From an uncultured Candidatus Planktophila sp. (GTDB lineage: Bacteria > Actinomycetota > Actinomycetes > Nanopelagicales > Nanopelagicaceae): 64,000 bases of DNA. A program made the position numbers and the translations under genes. The notes below the pieces were generated by a model that was not told the DNA's origin, did no database searches, and was given only the letters and a program-made list of their open reading frames with translations. The stretch lies in contig CALJUA010000080.1 of NCBI GenBank assembly GCA_937975715.1, forward strand, positions 1 through 64,000, read 5' to 3'. This document shows, piece by piece, positions 8,758-17,155 of the stretch; the stretch's first letter is position 1; every line of letters begins with the position of its first letter.

Positions 8758-9664
8758 CGTTGCAATCTCTACATATCTAGATCATCTACGAATCGAGCGT
8801 GGCCTCTCGACCAACTCAATTGAAAGTTACGCACGCGATCTTAAGAAGTTCGAAGAGCTCATTAACGAACGCACCATTGATTTTGAATTGGTAGATGAAG
8901 CTGCAATTTCACAGCTGATTGGTGAATTGAAAAGCGGGGGACTGGCCCCAACATCAATCAATAGATTCTTGTCTGCGCTGAAGGGCTTCTATAAATACTG
9001 CGCCCTTGAATACTCAATTGCGAATCCCATGGTGGATATCAATCAATTTAAAGTAGCTCGCAAATTGCCGAAGGCGCTTTCGGTAGATGAGGTTACACGG
9101 TTGATTGAATCAACTATTAATCCTGCAGACCCACATTCTTTGCGAGATAGAGCTATGTTGGAGATTCTCTACGGCACGGGAGCTCGTGTTGCAGAGCTAG
9201 TTGGAATTGATGTGAGTGACATCAGCAAGGATTCTGTCGATGGCGAAGAAATCACCATCATTAAATTGCGAGGCAAAGGATCTAAGGAGCGATTAGTTCC
9301 ACTTGGGAAATTTGCGCTTGAAGCAATAGAAGATTACATGGTGCGAGTCAGACCAGCGTTGCTCGCTAAGAATTCACAAGGAGAGAGAGCGCTCTTTCTC
9401 AACGCTCGAGGTACTAGATTGTCGCGTCAGTCAGCATGGACAACAGTTCTGAAAGCAGCAAAATTATCTGGGCTTGAAGGCCGTGTCTCACCGCACGTCT
9501 TTAGACATAGTTATGCAACGCATCTTCTCGATGGTGGGGCAGATATCCGCGTAGTGCAAGAGTTATTGGGTCATGCATCGGTAACAACTACACAGATTTA
9601 TACGCTGGTAACAATAGATAAGGTGCGCGAAAGTTATTCTCTCGCGCACCCTCGATCTAAGTAG
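8741..9664 (+). CDS. xerD: Tyrosine recombinase XerD
   Basis: A 307-residue site-specific recombinase that resolves chromosome dimers at dif. An N-terminal SAM-like core-binding domain (about 1-95) is followed by the catalytic domain with Arg (GTGARVAELVG), His-x-x-Arg (HVFRHSYATHLL), His (LGHAS) and the nucleophile Tyr (TTQIYT). Position between pyrG/ald and parA/scpAB matches actinobacterial XerD rather than phage integrase, and no attachment site or phage gene is near. The start overlaps the ald 3' end; no strong ribosome site is seen, consistent with translational coupling. Confidence 0.93.
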   Translation: MAIQCNVAISTYLDHLRIERGLSTNSIESYARDLKKFEELINERTIDFELVDEAAISQLIGELKSGGLAPTSINRFLSALKGFYKYCALEYSIANPMVDINQFKVARKLPKALSVDEVTRLIESTINPADPHSLRDRAMLEILYGTGARVAELVGIDVSDISKDSVDGEEITIIKLRGKGSKERLVPLGKFALEAIEDYMVRVRPALLAKNSQGERALFLNARGTRLSRQSAWTTVLKAAKLSGLEGRVSPHVFRHSYATHLLDGGADIRVVQELLGHASVTTTQIYTLVTIDKVRESYSLAHPRSK

Positions 9665-9667
9665 TTA

Positions 9668-10084
9668 TTAAAGACCGCGAAGGCGGCGAGCAAGAATGCT
9701 CTGTTCTCCCTTAGATTCAAGGTCGGCAATGATGACTGCAATAGATTCGCGAACAATGCGACCGCGATCTACTGCCAGGCCTAAATCTCCACGCAACATT
9801 AGACGCGCTTGATCTAAATCAAAGAGTTCATCAGGGGATAGATAGACAGTGATCTTCTCATCATGACGTTCGCGACCTGATGGAGACTTATCTGCATGTG
9901 TAACACGGCGACGTGGGATTGAACGCACACCCTTTTTACTCTTGGGTGCAGAAGAAGTTACAGGTGCTGCAACTGATGGAGCTGCAACTGTTGGCTCAAC
10001 AATAACTTCGCGCACTGCAGAAAGTGCTGGTGCTGCATTGCGGAAGAGTTCATCCGCTCCTGGCAAGCTAGCTCTACGTGTCAT
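9668..10084 (-). CDS. Ribbon-helix-helix-like partner of ParA
   Basis: A 138-residue protein with a flexible Ala/Pro/Val-rich N-terminus (1-60), a basic patch (KSKKGVRSIPRRR), and a C-terminal segment EKITVYLSPDELFDLDQARL that looks like a ribbon-helix-helix DNA-binding strand and helix. Its ATG overlaps the ParA stop by 4 bases, so the two are translated together. The arrangement resembles plasmid-type partition pairs (ParA with a small RHH protein), but it sits in a core locus next to scpAB. Role in chromosome organisation is inferred from ParA and ScpAB. Confidence 0.7.
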   Translation of the reverse strand: MTRRASLPGADELFRNAAPALSAVREVIVEPTVAAPSVAAPVTSSAPKSKKGVRSIPRRRVTHADKSPSGRERHDEKITVYLSPDELFDLDQARLMLRGDLGLAVDRGRIVRESIAVIIADLESKGEQSILARRLRGL

Positions 10085-10965
10085 CGTGCGCCTCCTCGTG
10101 AGATTAATTCGCGTGCTAGTCGACGATATGACTGTGCACCCGCTGAAGATGTTGCATAGGCAGTAATTGGCTCGCCAGCAACAGTCGCTTCTGAGAATCG
10201 AATAGATTTTGAGATAAGAGTGTCAAAGACAACGCCGGGATGACCTTCAATAATGCGTGAAATAACTTCACGGTTGTGAAGAGTCTTCTTCTCGAACATT
10301 GTTGCAATGATTCCAATGAGCTTAAGATCTGGGTTGTAGACCTCGCGGACCTTGCCGATGTTCTCTGAGAGTTCGATAAAACCATGCATTGCAAAGTTTT
10401 CGCATTGCATCGGGACGATAATTTCATCAGATGCAACGAGTGCGTTGATTGCGAGACGACCCATTGTTGGCTGGCAGTCGATCAAGATAACGTCATACTC
10501 ATTGCGTAATGGAGCGAGCGCCTTCTTAAGGTAGAGATGGCCTGAAATATCGCTAGAGAGCTTCATTTCGATTCCAACGAGATCCTTATTTGCTGGCAAG
10601 AAATCGAGATTCGCAACCGATGACTTTAAAACGATCTCATCGATATTTGCATCAGGCGCAAGAAGCGCGTAGTAGACAGTGTTTTCAAGTGGAAGTCGGT
10701 GCGCATTGACACCGAGACCAAGAGAGAGGCCGCCTTGTGGGTCAAAGTCGACGAGCAGTACGCGACGACCGAGCTCTGCAAGCGCTGCGCCAAGGCTGAT
10801 AGTTGTTGTTGTCTTACCGACGCCACCCTTTTGATTGAAGATAGAGATGACCTTCGCCTGCCCATGCTCTGTAATAGGAGCTGGAAGCGGGAAGTTCTGG
10901 GGTGTTCCCCCGAAGAGTGATGTAGCGGTGACTACATCGTCCTCAAATGTCGATTTAGCGTTCAA
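10081..10965 (-). CDS. ParA/Soj family ATPase (orphan)
   Basis: A 294-residue ParA-type ATPase. The deviant Walker A motif is NQKGGVGKTTT near residue 45, followed by LLVDFDPQGGLSLGLG and IIVPMQCENFAMHG. The start is a TTG at 10965, chosen because AAGAGG lies 7-8 bases upstream. No ParB gene is adjacent; the co-translated ribbon-helix-helix protein is the likely partner. In mycobacteria a similar ParA homologue sits just before scpA. It is therefore probably not the origin-proximal ParA. Confidence 0.88.
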   Translation of the reverse strand: MNAKSTFEDDVVTATSLFGGTPQNFPLPAPITEHGQAKVISIFNQKGGVGKTTTTISLGAALAELGRRVLLVDFDPQGGLSLGLGVNAHRLPLENTVYYALLAPDANIDEIVLKSSVANLDFLPANKDLVGIEMKLSSDISGHLYLKKALAPLRNEYDVILIDCQPTMGRLAINALVASDEIIVPMQCENFAMHGFIELSENIGKVREVYNPDLKLIGIIATMFEKKTLHNREVISRIIEGHPGVVFDTLISKSIRFSEATVAGEPITAYATSSAGAQSYRRLARELISRGGAR

Positions 10966-11033
10966 GCGTCAAACCTCTTTCTCAATTGGCGCGACTCTAG
11001 TCGGGATGTGCGCATCGTTGCAACTAAACCAAG

Positions 11034-11039
11034 TAAGGT
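11034..11039 (+). promoter_or_regulatory. Leaderless -10 element (TAAGGT) for scpA
   Basis: TAAGGT ends exactly 6 bases before the scpA GTG at 11046. The same hexamer precedes the starts at 33629, 37920 and 41986. No ribosome site is visible. Confidence 0.65.
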
Positions 11040-11045
11040 TCGCGC

Positions 11046-11981
11046 GTGGATATTCTCGAGACTCCTGCGCCAGATGCGCCCCCGCAGGCTCCCGTCAACG
11101 ACGGAGCATTTAGCGTCCACCTCGATAACTTTGATGGCCCGTTCGATCTCCTCCTTCAGCTGATTTCCAAGCATAAGCTCGATATCACTGAGGTCTCGCT
11201 CAGCCTCGTGACCGATGAATTTATCTCCTTTATTCGCGCCCTTGAGGCATCTGGTGAGGGATGGCGCCTGGATCAGGCGACCGAGTTCCTCGTGATTGCG
11301 GCGACCTTGCTCGACCTCAAGGCGGCACGACTTCTGCCAAGCGGTGAGATCGAGGATGAGGAAGACCTTGCCCTCCTTGAGGCCAGGGATATCCTCTTTG
11401 CTCGACTCTTGCAGTACCGCGCTTTTAAGGAGATTGCAGCAAACTTCCAAGAGGCTATTGCCGCTGCCGATAAGTCTTTCCCACGCGTAGTGGCCCTCGA
11501 TCCAGCCCTTTCAAACCTGCTCCCTGAGGTCCTCATCGGGGTAGGTCCTGAACGCTTTGCCGCTATCGCAGACCGCGTCTTGACCCCGAAAGTTGCGCCT
11601 GTGGTTGCTGTTGAACACCTCCATAGCGCCCTCGTAAGCGTGGCTGAAGAGTCCCGCTTGGTCGTAGAAGCCCTCCGTAAGGGTCGTACCGTGAGCTTTA
11701 GATCCCTCATCCACGAGGCAGATTCCACCCTGGTCGTTGTCGCCCGATTCCTCGCCCTGCTAGACCTCTACCGCCAAGGCGCCCTTCGCTTTGAGCAGGT
11801 TGTCGCCCTCGGCGAACTCCAAATTAGCTGGGTTGGCTCTGATGAGGGCGATATTCTCGCCACTTCTGAGTTCGATATCCCTGTCAGTGAACAGTACCCT
11901 GAAGAAGAGGTTGAGGGTACTGAGCCTGAAAACCCTCAAGTAGAAGTTGAGACCACAGAAGAGAGTGAAGACGATGAGTGA
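11046..11981 (+). CDS. scpA: Segregation and condensation protein A
   Basis: A 311-residue kleisin that bridges SMC heads. The N-terminal motif FDGPFDLLLQLISKHKLDI is diagnostic, and the C-terminal winged-helix segment includes SFRSLIHEADSTLVVVARFLALLDL. The acidic tail (EESEDDE) is longer than in Bacillus but common in actinobacteria. The GTG start is fixed by the TAAGGT box 6 bases upstream. It overlaps scpB by 8 bases. The gene is visibly more GC-rich than its neighbours (about 61% in its first 120 bases against about 45% in a xerD sample). Confidence 0.94.
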   Translation: MDILETPAPDAPPQAPVNDGAFSVHLDNFDGPFDLLLQLISKHKLDITEVSLSLVTDEFISFIRALEASGEGWRLDQATEFLVIAATLLDLKAARLLPSGEIEDEEDLALLEARDILFARLLQYRAFKEIAANFQEAIAAADKSFPRVVALDPALSNLLPEVLIGVGPERFAAIADRVLTPKVAPVVAVEHLHSALVSVAEESRLVVEALRKGRTVSFRSLIHEADSTLVVVARFLALLDLYRQGALRFEQVVALGELQISWVGSDEGDILATSEFDIPVSEQYPEEEVEGTEPENPQVEVETTEESEDDE

Positions 11982-12603
11982 TCTTTCGCCAGAAGAGGTA
12001 GAGAATATCGAGAGCGTGACTGAGCCTTCTGAAGGCCAACTTTCACATGTCTACGATGAGGCAACCTTGGGACGCTCAATCGAGGCAATCTTGATGGTGG
12101 TCGATGAGCCTGTCACAGAGCTCACGCTCGCATCGGTTCTTGAAGTCACCGTCGATCAGATCGTCGACGCGCTCGAGCGCCTTGCAGCCTCCTATGAAGA
12201 TCGTGGATTTACCCTCAAAGCGATTAACGGGGGATGGCGCTTCTATAGCTCACCTGAATTTAGTCCAGTTGTAGAGAAATTCGTCCTCGACGGCCAGCAG
12301 AACCGCCTCACCCAGGCCGCTCTCGAGACACTTGCCGTCATCGCATACCGTCAGCCTGTCTCCCGTGCCCGCGTCTCAGCCATTCGTGGCGTTAACGTTG
12401 AGGCCGTTATGAAGACGCTGATCACCCGTGGACTTGTCGATGAGTACGGAATCGAGAATGAGACCGGGGCGATCCTCTATAAGACGACGAGCTACTTCCT
12501 TGAACGCCTTGGACTCAACAAGCTCGAGGACCTACCTCCTCTTGCCCCTCATCTGCCTGATATCGATGGTCTCGATGAGATTCTCGATTCGCTGACTGAC
12601 TAA
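11974..12603 (+). CDS. scpB: Segregation and condensation protein B
   Basis: A 209-residue SMC-complex subunit with two winged-helix domains, carrying the motifs SIEAILMVVDEPVT, LTQAALETLAVIAYRQPVSR and GLVDEYG. The ATG at 11974 (MSDLSPEEV) is preferred over an in-frame upstream codon at 11947 because it overlaps the end of scpA in the usual way and has GAGAG upstream. Together with ScpA and SMC it compacts and segregates the chromosome. Confidence 0.94.
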   Translation: MSDLSPEEVENIESVTEPSEGQLSHVYDEATLGRSIEAILMVVDEPVTELTLASVLEVTVDQIVDALERLAASYEDRGFTLKAINGGWRFYSSPEFSPVVEKFVLDGQQNRLTQAALETLAVIAYRQPVSRARVSAIRGVNVEAVMKTLITRGLVDEYGIENETGAILYKTTSYFLERLGLNKLEDLPPLAPHLPDIDGLDEILDSLTD

Positions 12604-12697
12604 ACCTTCAGCTACACTTTCCACCACTCGCTGCGAGATACCAAGCAGCTATATGTCGACTGTCGTTCAATGGATAGCCGCGGAAATGGAAAGTCAC

Positions 12698-13414
12698 ATG
12701 GCAGAAATTCGCCTCAATAAAATCATTGCAGATGCTGGCGTCACCTCTCGTAGGGGAGCGGACGACCTGATCATCTCTGGCCGCGTTATGGTCGATGGCC
12801 TCGTTATCCGAGAACTCGGAGCTAAATTTGACCCTGAAAAGGTTAATGTAGAGGTTGATAGTGAGACAATAACGCAACAATTGACTAAGACTTATCTTGC
12901 ACTTCATAAACCAAGAGGTGTTTTGTCTACCATGTATGACCCAGATGGACGTCCATCTTTGGCTGACTTTATCGATTTGCGTACCGAGCGCCTCTTCCAC
13001 GTGGGGCGCCTCGATAAGGATTCAGAAGGTCTCATTTTGCTGACAAATGATGGCGATTTAACCTTCCGGGCGACCCACCCTTCCTATGGACTAGAGAAGA
13101 CCTACATCATCGAATTTGATGGAACCTTGCCTCAGGGGGTTGAAAAGACCTTGCGAAATGGCGTTGAACTTGAGGATGGTATGGCTCGCGTTTTGGACTA
13201 CAAGCAGCTCTCCCCAACGTGGCTAGAAGTCACAATCCATGAGGGTAGATATCACATTATCCGCCGTCTCATGGAGGCGATCGGGGTAGAGGTCATCCGC
13301 TTGATCCGTACCAAGTTCGGCCCTATCTCTTTGGGGGAAACTCTCGAGGGAAGATGGCGCGATCTCAATGACGGTGAATTGCTAAGTTTGCAAAAAGCTT
13401 TAGATTTAAAGTAA
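12698..13414 (+). CDS. rluB: Pseudouridine synthase, RsuA/RluB family
   Basis: A 238-residue enzyme with an N-terminal S4 RNA-binding domain (RLNKIIADAGVTSRRGADDLI) and the catalytic Asp motif GRLDKDSEGLILLTNDG. It makes pseudouridine in 23S rRNA in well-studied members; the exact site here is not known. The ATG at 12698 (MAEIRLNK) has GGAAAG just upstream and fits family alignments; in-frame ATGs at 12653 and 12686 are alternatives. The scpA-scpB-rluB order is conserved widely. Confidence 0.9.
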   Translation: MAEIRLNKIIADAGVTSRRGADDLIISGRVMVDGLVIRELGAKFDPEKVNVEVDSETITQQLTKTYLALHKPRGVLSTMYDPDGRPSLADFIDLRTERLFHVGRLDKDSEGLILLTNDGDLTFRATHPSYGLEKTYIIEFDGTLPQGVEKTLRNGVELEDGMARVLDYKQLSPTWLEVTIHEGRYHIIRRLMEAIGVEVIRLIRTKFGPISLGETLEGRWRDLNDGELLSLQKALDLK

Positions 13415-13682
13415 TAAATCGATACTCAATCAATATAGCAATAAGTCTTTTTATCTATATTTAGTATTGGATGTAGTGCAAATAGATATTTATCGATATT
13501 CGTGAGCGTAAATTTATAGAAGAAAAAGTGGTTTATCGACATTCTGCAAAGGTTGCTTTTTGAGGAGATCTCCGAACGCGGCATCTAGAGAACGTTGGAA
13601 CGGTCGGAAGCCATTTATAGATTTAGCGTCAAAACGCTATAAATATATAAGCGTGGAGAGTGAAGGAGGGTATGATTTGGAC
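13415..13682 (+). other. AT-rich intergenic region upstream of aroH
   Basis: This is the longest non-coding stretch apart from the RNA genes (268 bases). Its first 145 bases are much more AT-rich than the surroundings and hold no convincing gene. It contains a perfect 10-bp palindrome (GGAGATCTCC at 13564-13573), a small hairpin (TAGCGT at 13624-13629 with ACGCTA at 13634-13639) and an AGGAGG-like run at 13663-13670 that lies upstream of the probable transcription start. A frame open from a TTG at 13560 through aroH is not convincing because of its composition. Confidence 0.6.
13671..13676 (+). promoter_or_regulatory. Leaderless -10 element (TATGAT) for aroH
   Basis: TATGAT, close to the TATAAT consensus, ends 6 bases before the ATG at 13683. 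Transcription would start at the A of the start codon, leaving the AGGAGG run just upstream outside the mRNA. Confidence 0.65.
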
Positions 13683-14045
13683 ATGTCAGTACGCGCTATC
13701 CGTGGAGCAATACAGGTTGAGGCGAATACCGCCGAAGCCATTGTCGCTGGAACTAAGGAGCTCCTCTCAGAGATCCTCAAGGCCAATGACCTTCCGGTGG
13801 CAGATGTCATCTCCGTGCTACTGACCGCTACCCCTGATTTAACAGCTGCCTTTCCAGCTGCAGCTGCCCGAGAGGTTGGCTTTGAGGCAACCCCTCTTCT
13901 CTGTGCCGTTGAAATCGACGTTGCGGGTGCTCTTCCACGCATAATTCGAGCCATGGCGACGGTAGAAACCAGTCGGAGCGCAGGCGAAATTTCACATATC
14001 TACCTAGCTGGAGCCAAGGCGCTCCGCCGAGATATCGCTCAATAA
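13683..14045 (+). CDS. aroH: Chorismate mutase, AroH type
   Basis: A 120-residue monofunctional chorismate mutase of the Bacillus AroH fold, converting chorismate to prephenate. Family residues are visible: Arg in VRAIRGAI, the ATPDLTAAFPA motif, Cys and Glu in LLCAVEIDVAGAL, Arg in RIIRAMATV, and the C-terminal HIYLAGAKALR. The ATG at 13683 is set by family length and by TATGAT 6 bases upstream. It is followed after 12 bases by tyrA, so the pair supplies the prephenate-to-tyrosine branch. Confidence 0.93.
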   Translation: MSVRAIRGAIQVEANTAEAIVAGTKELLSEILKANDLPVADVISVLLTATPDLTAAFPAAAAREVGFEATPLLCAVEIDVAGALPRIIRAMATVETSRSAGEISHIYLAGAKALRRDIAQ

Positions 14046-14057
14046 GGGCGAGATTCC

Positions 14058-15107
14058 ATGGCACTTACCCACGTACGTATCGTTGGCTCTGGACTCATTG
14101 GCTCATCTATCGGCCTAGCGCTCACAGCTAAGGGCATCAGCGTCACCATGGTCGATATCGATCCTGCCGCTGCAAAGTTAGCTCAAGATCTGATGGGATC
14201 CATCCCCTCGGAGAAGAGCGAGGTCACTCTCGTTGCCTCGCCACTTTCTACAGTTTCAGAGGTCATTAAGAGCGAGATTCAACAAGGTCTCAACTTAGGA
14301 TTTATAGATATCAGCTCAGTAAAAGTTAAGCCTATACTTGAGGTTTCAGCTCTAGACCTTGATATGTCTTACTTTCTACCGAGCCATCCAATGGCGGGCC
14401 GTGAAGTTGGGGGAGCTGAGTCAGCTCGAGCAGATCTATTTCAGGGTCGCCCTTGGATTATTGATTCTCGCGGGGTCCGAACAGAACTTCTGGAAGCCGG
14501 TCGGGAGATCATTGAAATCTGCGGCGCGCACCTGATTGATATGCCGGCCGCAGAACATGATCGCGCAGTTGCTCTCGTCTCGCACCTTCCACAGATTATG
14601 AGCTCAGCTTTGGCTGCCACCCTTGAGGGAGCGCCGGCCCAGTGGCTCGACTTAGCCGGAACAGGACTGCGAGATACAACCCGAATCGCAGGATCTAACC
14701 CGGTCTTATGGAGAGAGATTCTTGTCGCAAATCAAGAGGCTCTCACACCTCTTTTAGATGCGGTGATTGAAGATCTTAAAAACCTTCAGCTATCACTCTC
14801 ATCGCAGAACGAAGTTGAAGAATTTATCAAGAGCGGAAACCGCGGTCGTTCGATGATTCCTGGCAAGCATGGAGGTGTTGCTCGCAACTACACCTTCTTG
14901 CCGGTTGTGATTGAAGATAAGCCCGGTCAATTAGCAGCTCTCTTCGATGAATGTGCAAGTGCACAAGTCAACGTTGAAGATCTCACTATCGAACACTCAC
15001 CAGAGCAGTACACAGGGTTAATTACTCTCGCGCTATCTAAAGATGATGCAGAGAAGTTGTATCGCCATCTCTTAGCTCAAGGATGGAGCGCTCATTCGCC
15101 TCGTTAA
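14058..15107 (+). CDS. tyrA: Prephenate dehydrogenase
   Basis: A 349-residue NAD(P)-dependent enzyme that oxidatively decarboxylates prephenate to 4-hydroxyphenylpyruvate. The Rossmann motif is IVGSGLIGSSIG near the N-terminus, followed by SHPMAGREVGGAE and the catalytic-domain segment HDRAVALVSHLPQ. The last 70 residues resemble an ACT regulatory domain (VVIEDKPGQLAALF), suggesting feedback by an aromatic amino acid. A GGGCGA ribosome site precedes the ATG. Confidence 0.93.
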   Translation: MALTHVRIVGSGLIGSSIGLALTAKGISVTMVDIDPAAAKLAQDLMGSIPSEKSEVTLVASPLSTVSEVIKSEIQQGLNLGFIDISSVKVKPILEVSALDLDMSYFLPSHPMAGREVGGAESARADLFQGRPWIIDSRGVRTELLEAGREIIEICGAHLIDMPAAEHDRAVALVSHLPQIMSSALAATLEGAPAQWLDLAGTGLRDTTRIAGSNPVLWREILVANQEALTPLLDAVIEDLKNLQLSLSSQNEVEEFIKSGNRGRSMIPGKHGGVARNYTFLPVVIEDKPGQLAALFDECASAQVNVEDLTIEHSPEQYTGLITLALSKDDAEKLYRHLLAQGWSAHSPR

Positions 15108-15187
15108 GTGGTGACTCCTTCGCTATTAGTGCGAGACAATAGATGTGTAAATAAGTCGACAAGTAAAGAGAAAGGTTTGGGTTAAAC

Positions 15188-17155
15188 ATGATTGTTGTTG
15201 CACTTGATGGCCCAAGCGGAGCTGGTAAGTCGTCGACCTCAAAAGGAATCGCAACTCGCGCTGGATGGAATTACCTTGATACCGGCGCGCTCTATCGCGC
15301 AGTCGCGCTAGTTGCACTCGAAATAAAAAGCGATGTTGCGAAAGATATTTTGGCTCATCTTTCCGTCAATCGAATTTCATTTCACGCAGATCCCAAGAGC
15401 CCAAAGATTTTCTTGGGGGAGCGGGATGTCTCAGAAGAGATTCGTACTCTCAATGTTACAAATAAAGTTTCAATCGTTGCAGCCGATCCCGAGATTCGTG
15501 CAGAGTTGCTGCTTCTCCAGCGTTCCATCATTGATTCATGCGAACGCGGAATAGTTGTAGAAGGTCGAGATATCGGAACCGTTGTCTGTCCTGATGCAGC
15601 GCTTAAGGTTTACCTGACAGCAGATATTGATGCTCGAACTTCGCGCCGCGAAAATGAAATTGCAGATGCGACTATTTCTACTGAGACTGTCGCGGAGTCA
15701 CTCACCTCGCGTGATGAGCTCGATTCTTCACGTAAAACAAGCCCTTTAGCTATGGCTTCAGATGCAGTGCATATCGATAGCACTGAACTTAATCTTGAAG
15801 AGACAATCGAACGCGTCTGGGAACTTCTCGTCGAGCGTTCTTTGCTCGGTCTTCCTATTGTTGCAATTCTTGGACGACCTAACGTTGGTAAATCTACTTT
15901 GATCAACCGTTTCATCGGTCGCCGTGAAGCAATTGTTGAAGACACTCCTGGCGTTACTCGCGATCGTGTTCAGTACGAATGTGAATGGGGCGGTCGTCGT
16001 TTTATTGTGATGGATACCGGTGGATGGGAATCTCGTCCAGATGGAATTTCGATTGCTATCTCTGCAGGCGCAGAACTTGCAATGGAAGAGGCAGACATTC
16101 TCGCCTTTGTTGTTGATGCACAGGTAGGTGCGCTTGATGAAGACGATGTCATGGTGCAAGAGCTTCGCAAAGCGAAAAAGCCAACAATTTTGATTGCCAA
16201 CAAAGTTGATGGTGATAATGATGAAGCAGATGCGCATGCGCTGTGGAATCTTGGACTTGGCGAACCACATTTCGTTTCTGGTCTTCATGGTCGTGGTTCA
16301 GGTGATCTCCTCGACGCAATTGTGAAATCACTTCCAGAAGTTGGTCGTGCACAAACCCAAGATGGTTATCGTCGTATCGCTTTGATTGGTCGACCTAATG
16401 TTGGTAAATCAAGTTTGCTCAATGCTCTGGCTGGTGAAAACCGTTCGATCGTTGATGATGTAGCAGGAACAACTCGTGATCCAGTTGACTCACTGATTGA
16501 AATTGGTGGTCAGGTATGGCGATTCGTTGATACTGCGGGAATCAAAAAGCGCGCTAATCAAGCAAGCGGTACTGATTACTACGCAACGCTTCGCACGCAG
16601 ACAGCGCTCGAGCGTTCTGAATGTGTTGCACTTGTTCTCGATGCATCAGTTCCAATCTCTGAACAAGATCTGCGCATCATCTCTATGGTGGAAGATTCAG
16701 GTAAAGCGATGGTTCTGGTATTAAATAAGTGGGACCTTGTCGATGAAGATCGTCGAGACCAGTTAGAGAAGGAACTCGACCGCCACCTCGGACATATCGA
16801 GTGGGTTCAGCGCGTCAATGTCGCTGCCAAGACGGGCTGGCATAGAGACCGCTTGGCACCCGCTCTTCGCACCGCGCTCTCATCATGGGAGAAGCGCGTT
16901 CCAACCTCAAAGCTCAACTCATTCCTCGGCGCCCTTATCGGAGCGACACCTCCGCCTGTTCGCGGTGGAAAGCAACCTAAGGTGTACTACGCAACGCAGG
17001 CAGGTATTGCGCCTCCTAAGTTCGTGGTCTTCTCATCAGGCTGGATCGAAGCGTCCTACCGTCGATTTATCGAGCGCCGCCTCCGGGAAGAGTTCGGTTT
17101 CCCTGGCACTCCTGTACAAGTTGCGATCCGAGTCAAGGAGCGCGAAAAAGAGTGA
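15188..17155 (+). CDS. cmk-der: Bifunctional cytidylate kinase / GTPase Der
   Basis: One open frame of 655 residues fuses two enzymes. Residues 1 to about 222 are cytidylate kinase (P-loop DGPSGAGKSS at 7-16, YLDTGALYRAV, GRDIGTVVCPDA), which phosphorylates CMP and dCMP. Residues about 223-655 are the ribosome-assembly GTPase Der/EngA with two G domains (GRPNVGKST at 229-237, second GRPNVGKSS near 400) and a C-terminal KH-like domain. cmk and der are adjacent separate genes in many actinobacteria, and fused forms are annotated in some. No frameshift or internal stop is present. Codon use appears to become more GC-rich after about 16740. Confidence 0.95.
   Translation: MIVVALDGPSGAGKSSTSKGIATRAGWNYLDTGALYRAVALVALEIKSDVAKDILAHLSVNRISFHADPKSPKIFLGERDVSEEIRTLNVTNKVSIVAADPEIRAELLLLQRSIIDSCERGIVVEGRDIGTVVCPDAALKVYLTADIDARTSRRENEIADATISTETVAESLTSRDELDSSRKTSPLAMASDAVHIDSTELNLEETIERVWELLVERSLLGLPIVAILGRPNVGKSTLINRFIGRREAIVEDTPGVTRDRVQYECEWGGRRFIVMDTGGWESRPDGISIAISAGAELAMEEADILAFVVDAQVGALDEDDVMVQELRKAKKPTILIANKVDGDNDEADAHALWNLGLGEPHFVSGLHGRGSGDLLDAIVKSLPEVGRAQTQDGYRRIALIGRPNVGKSSLLNALAGENRSIVDDVAGTTRDPVDSLIEIGGQVWRFVDTAGIKKRANQASGTDYYATLRTQTALERSECVALVLDASVPISEQDLRIISMVEDSGKAMVLVLNKWDLVDEDRRDQLEKELDRHLGHIEWVQRVNVAAKTGWHRDRLAPALRTALSSWEKRVPTSKLNSFLGALIGATPPPVRGGKQPKVYYATQAGIAPPKFVVFSSGWIEASYRRFIERRLREEFGFPGTPVQVAIRVKEREKE

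Noticed and set aside
13560..13682. Upstream TTG start adding 41 residues to AroH
   Set aside because: The extension has unusual composition, lies in AT-rich spacer DNA and goes beyond the family N-terminus; TATGAT sits 6 bases before ATG 13683.
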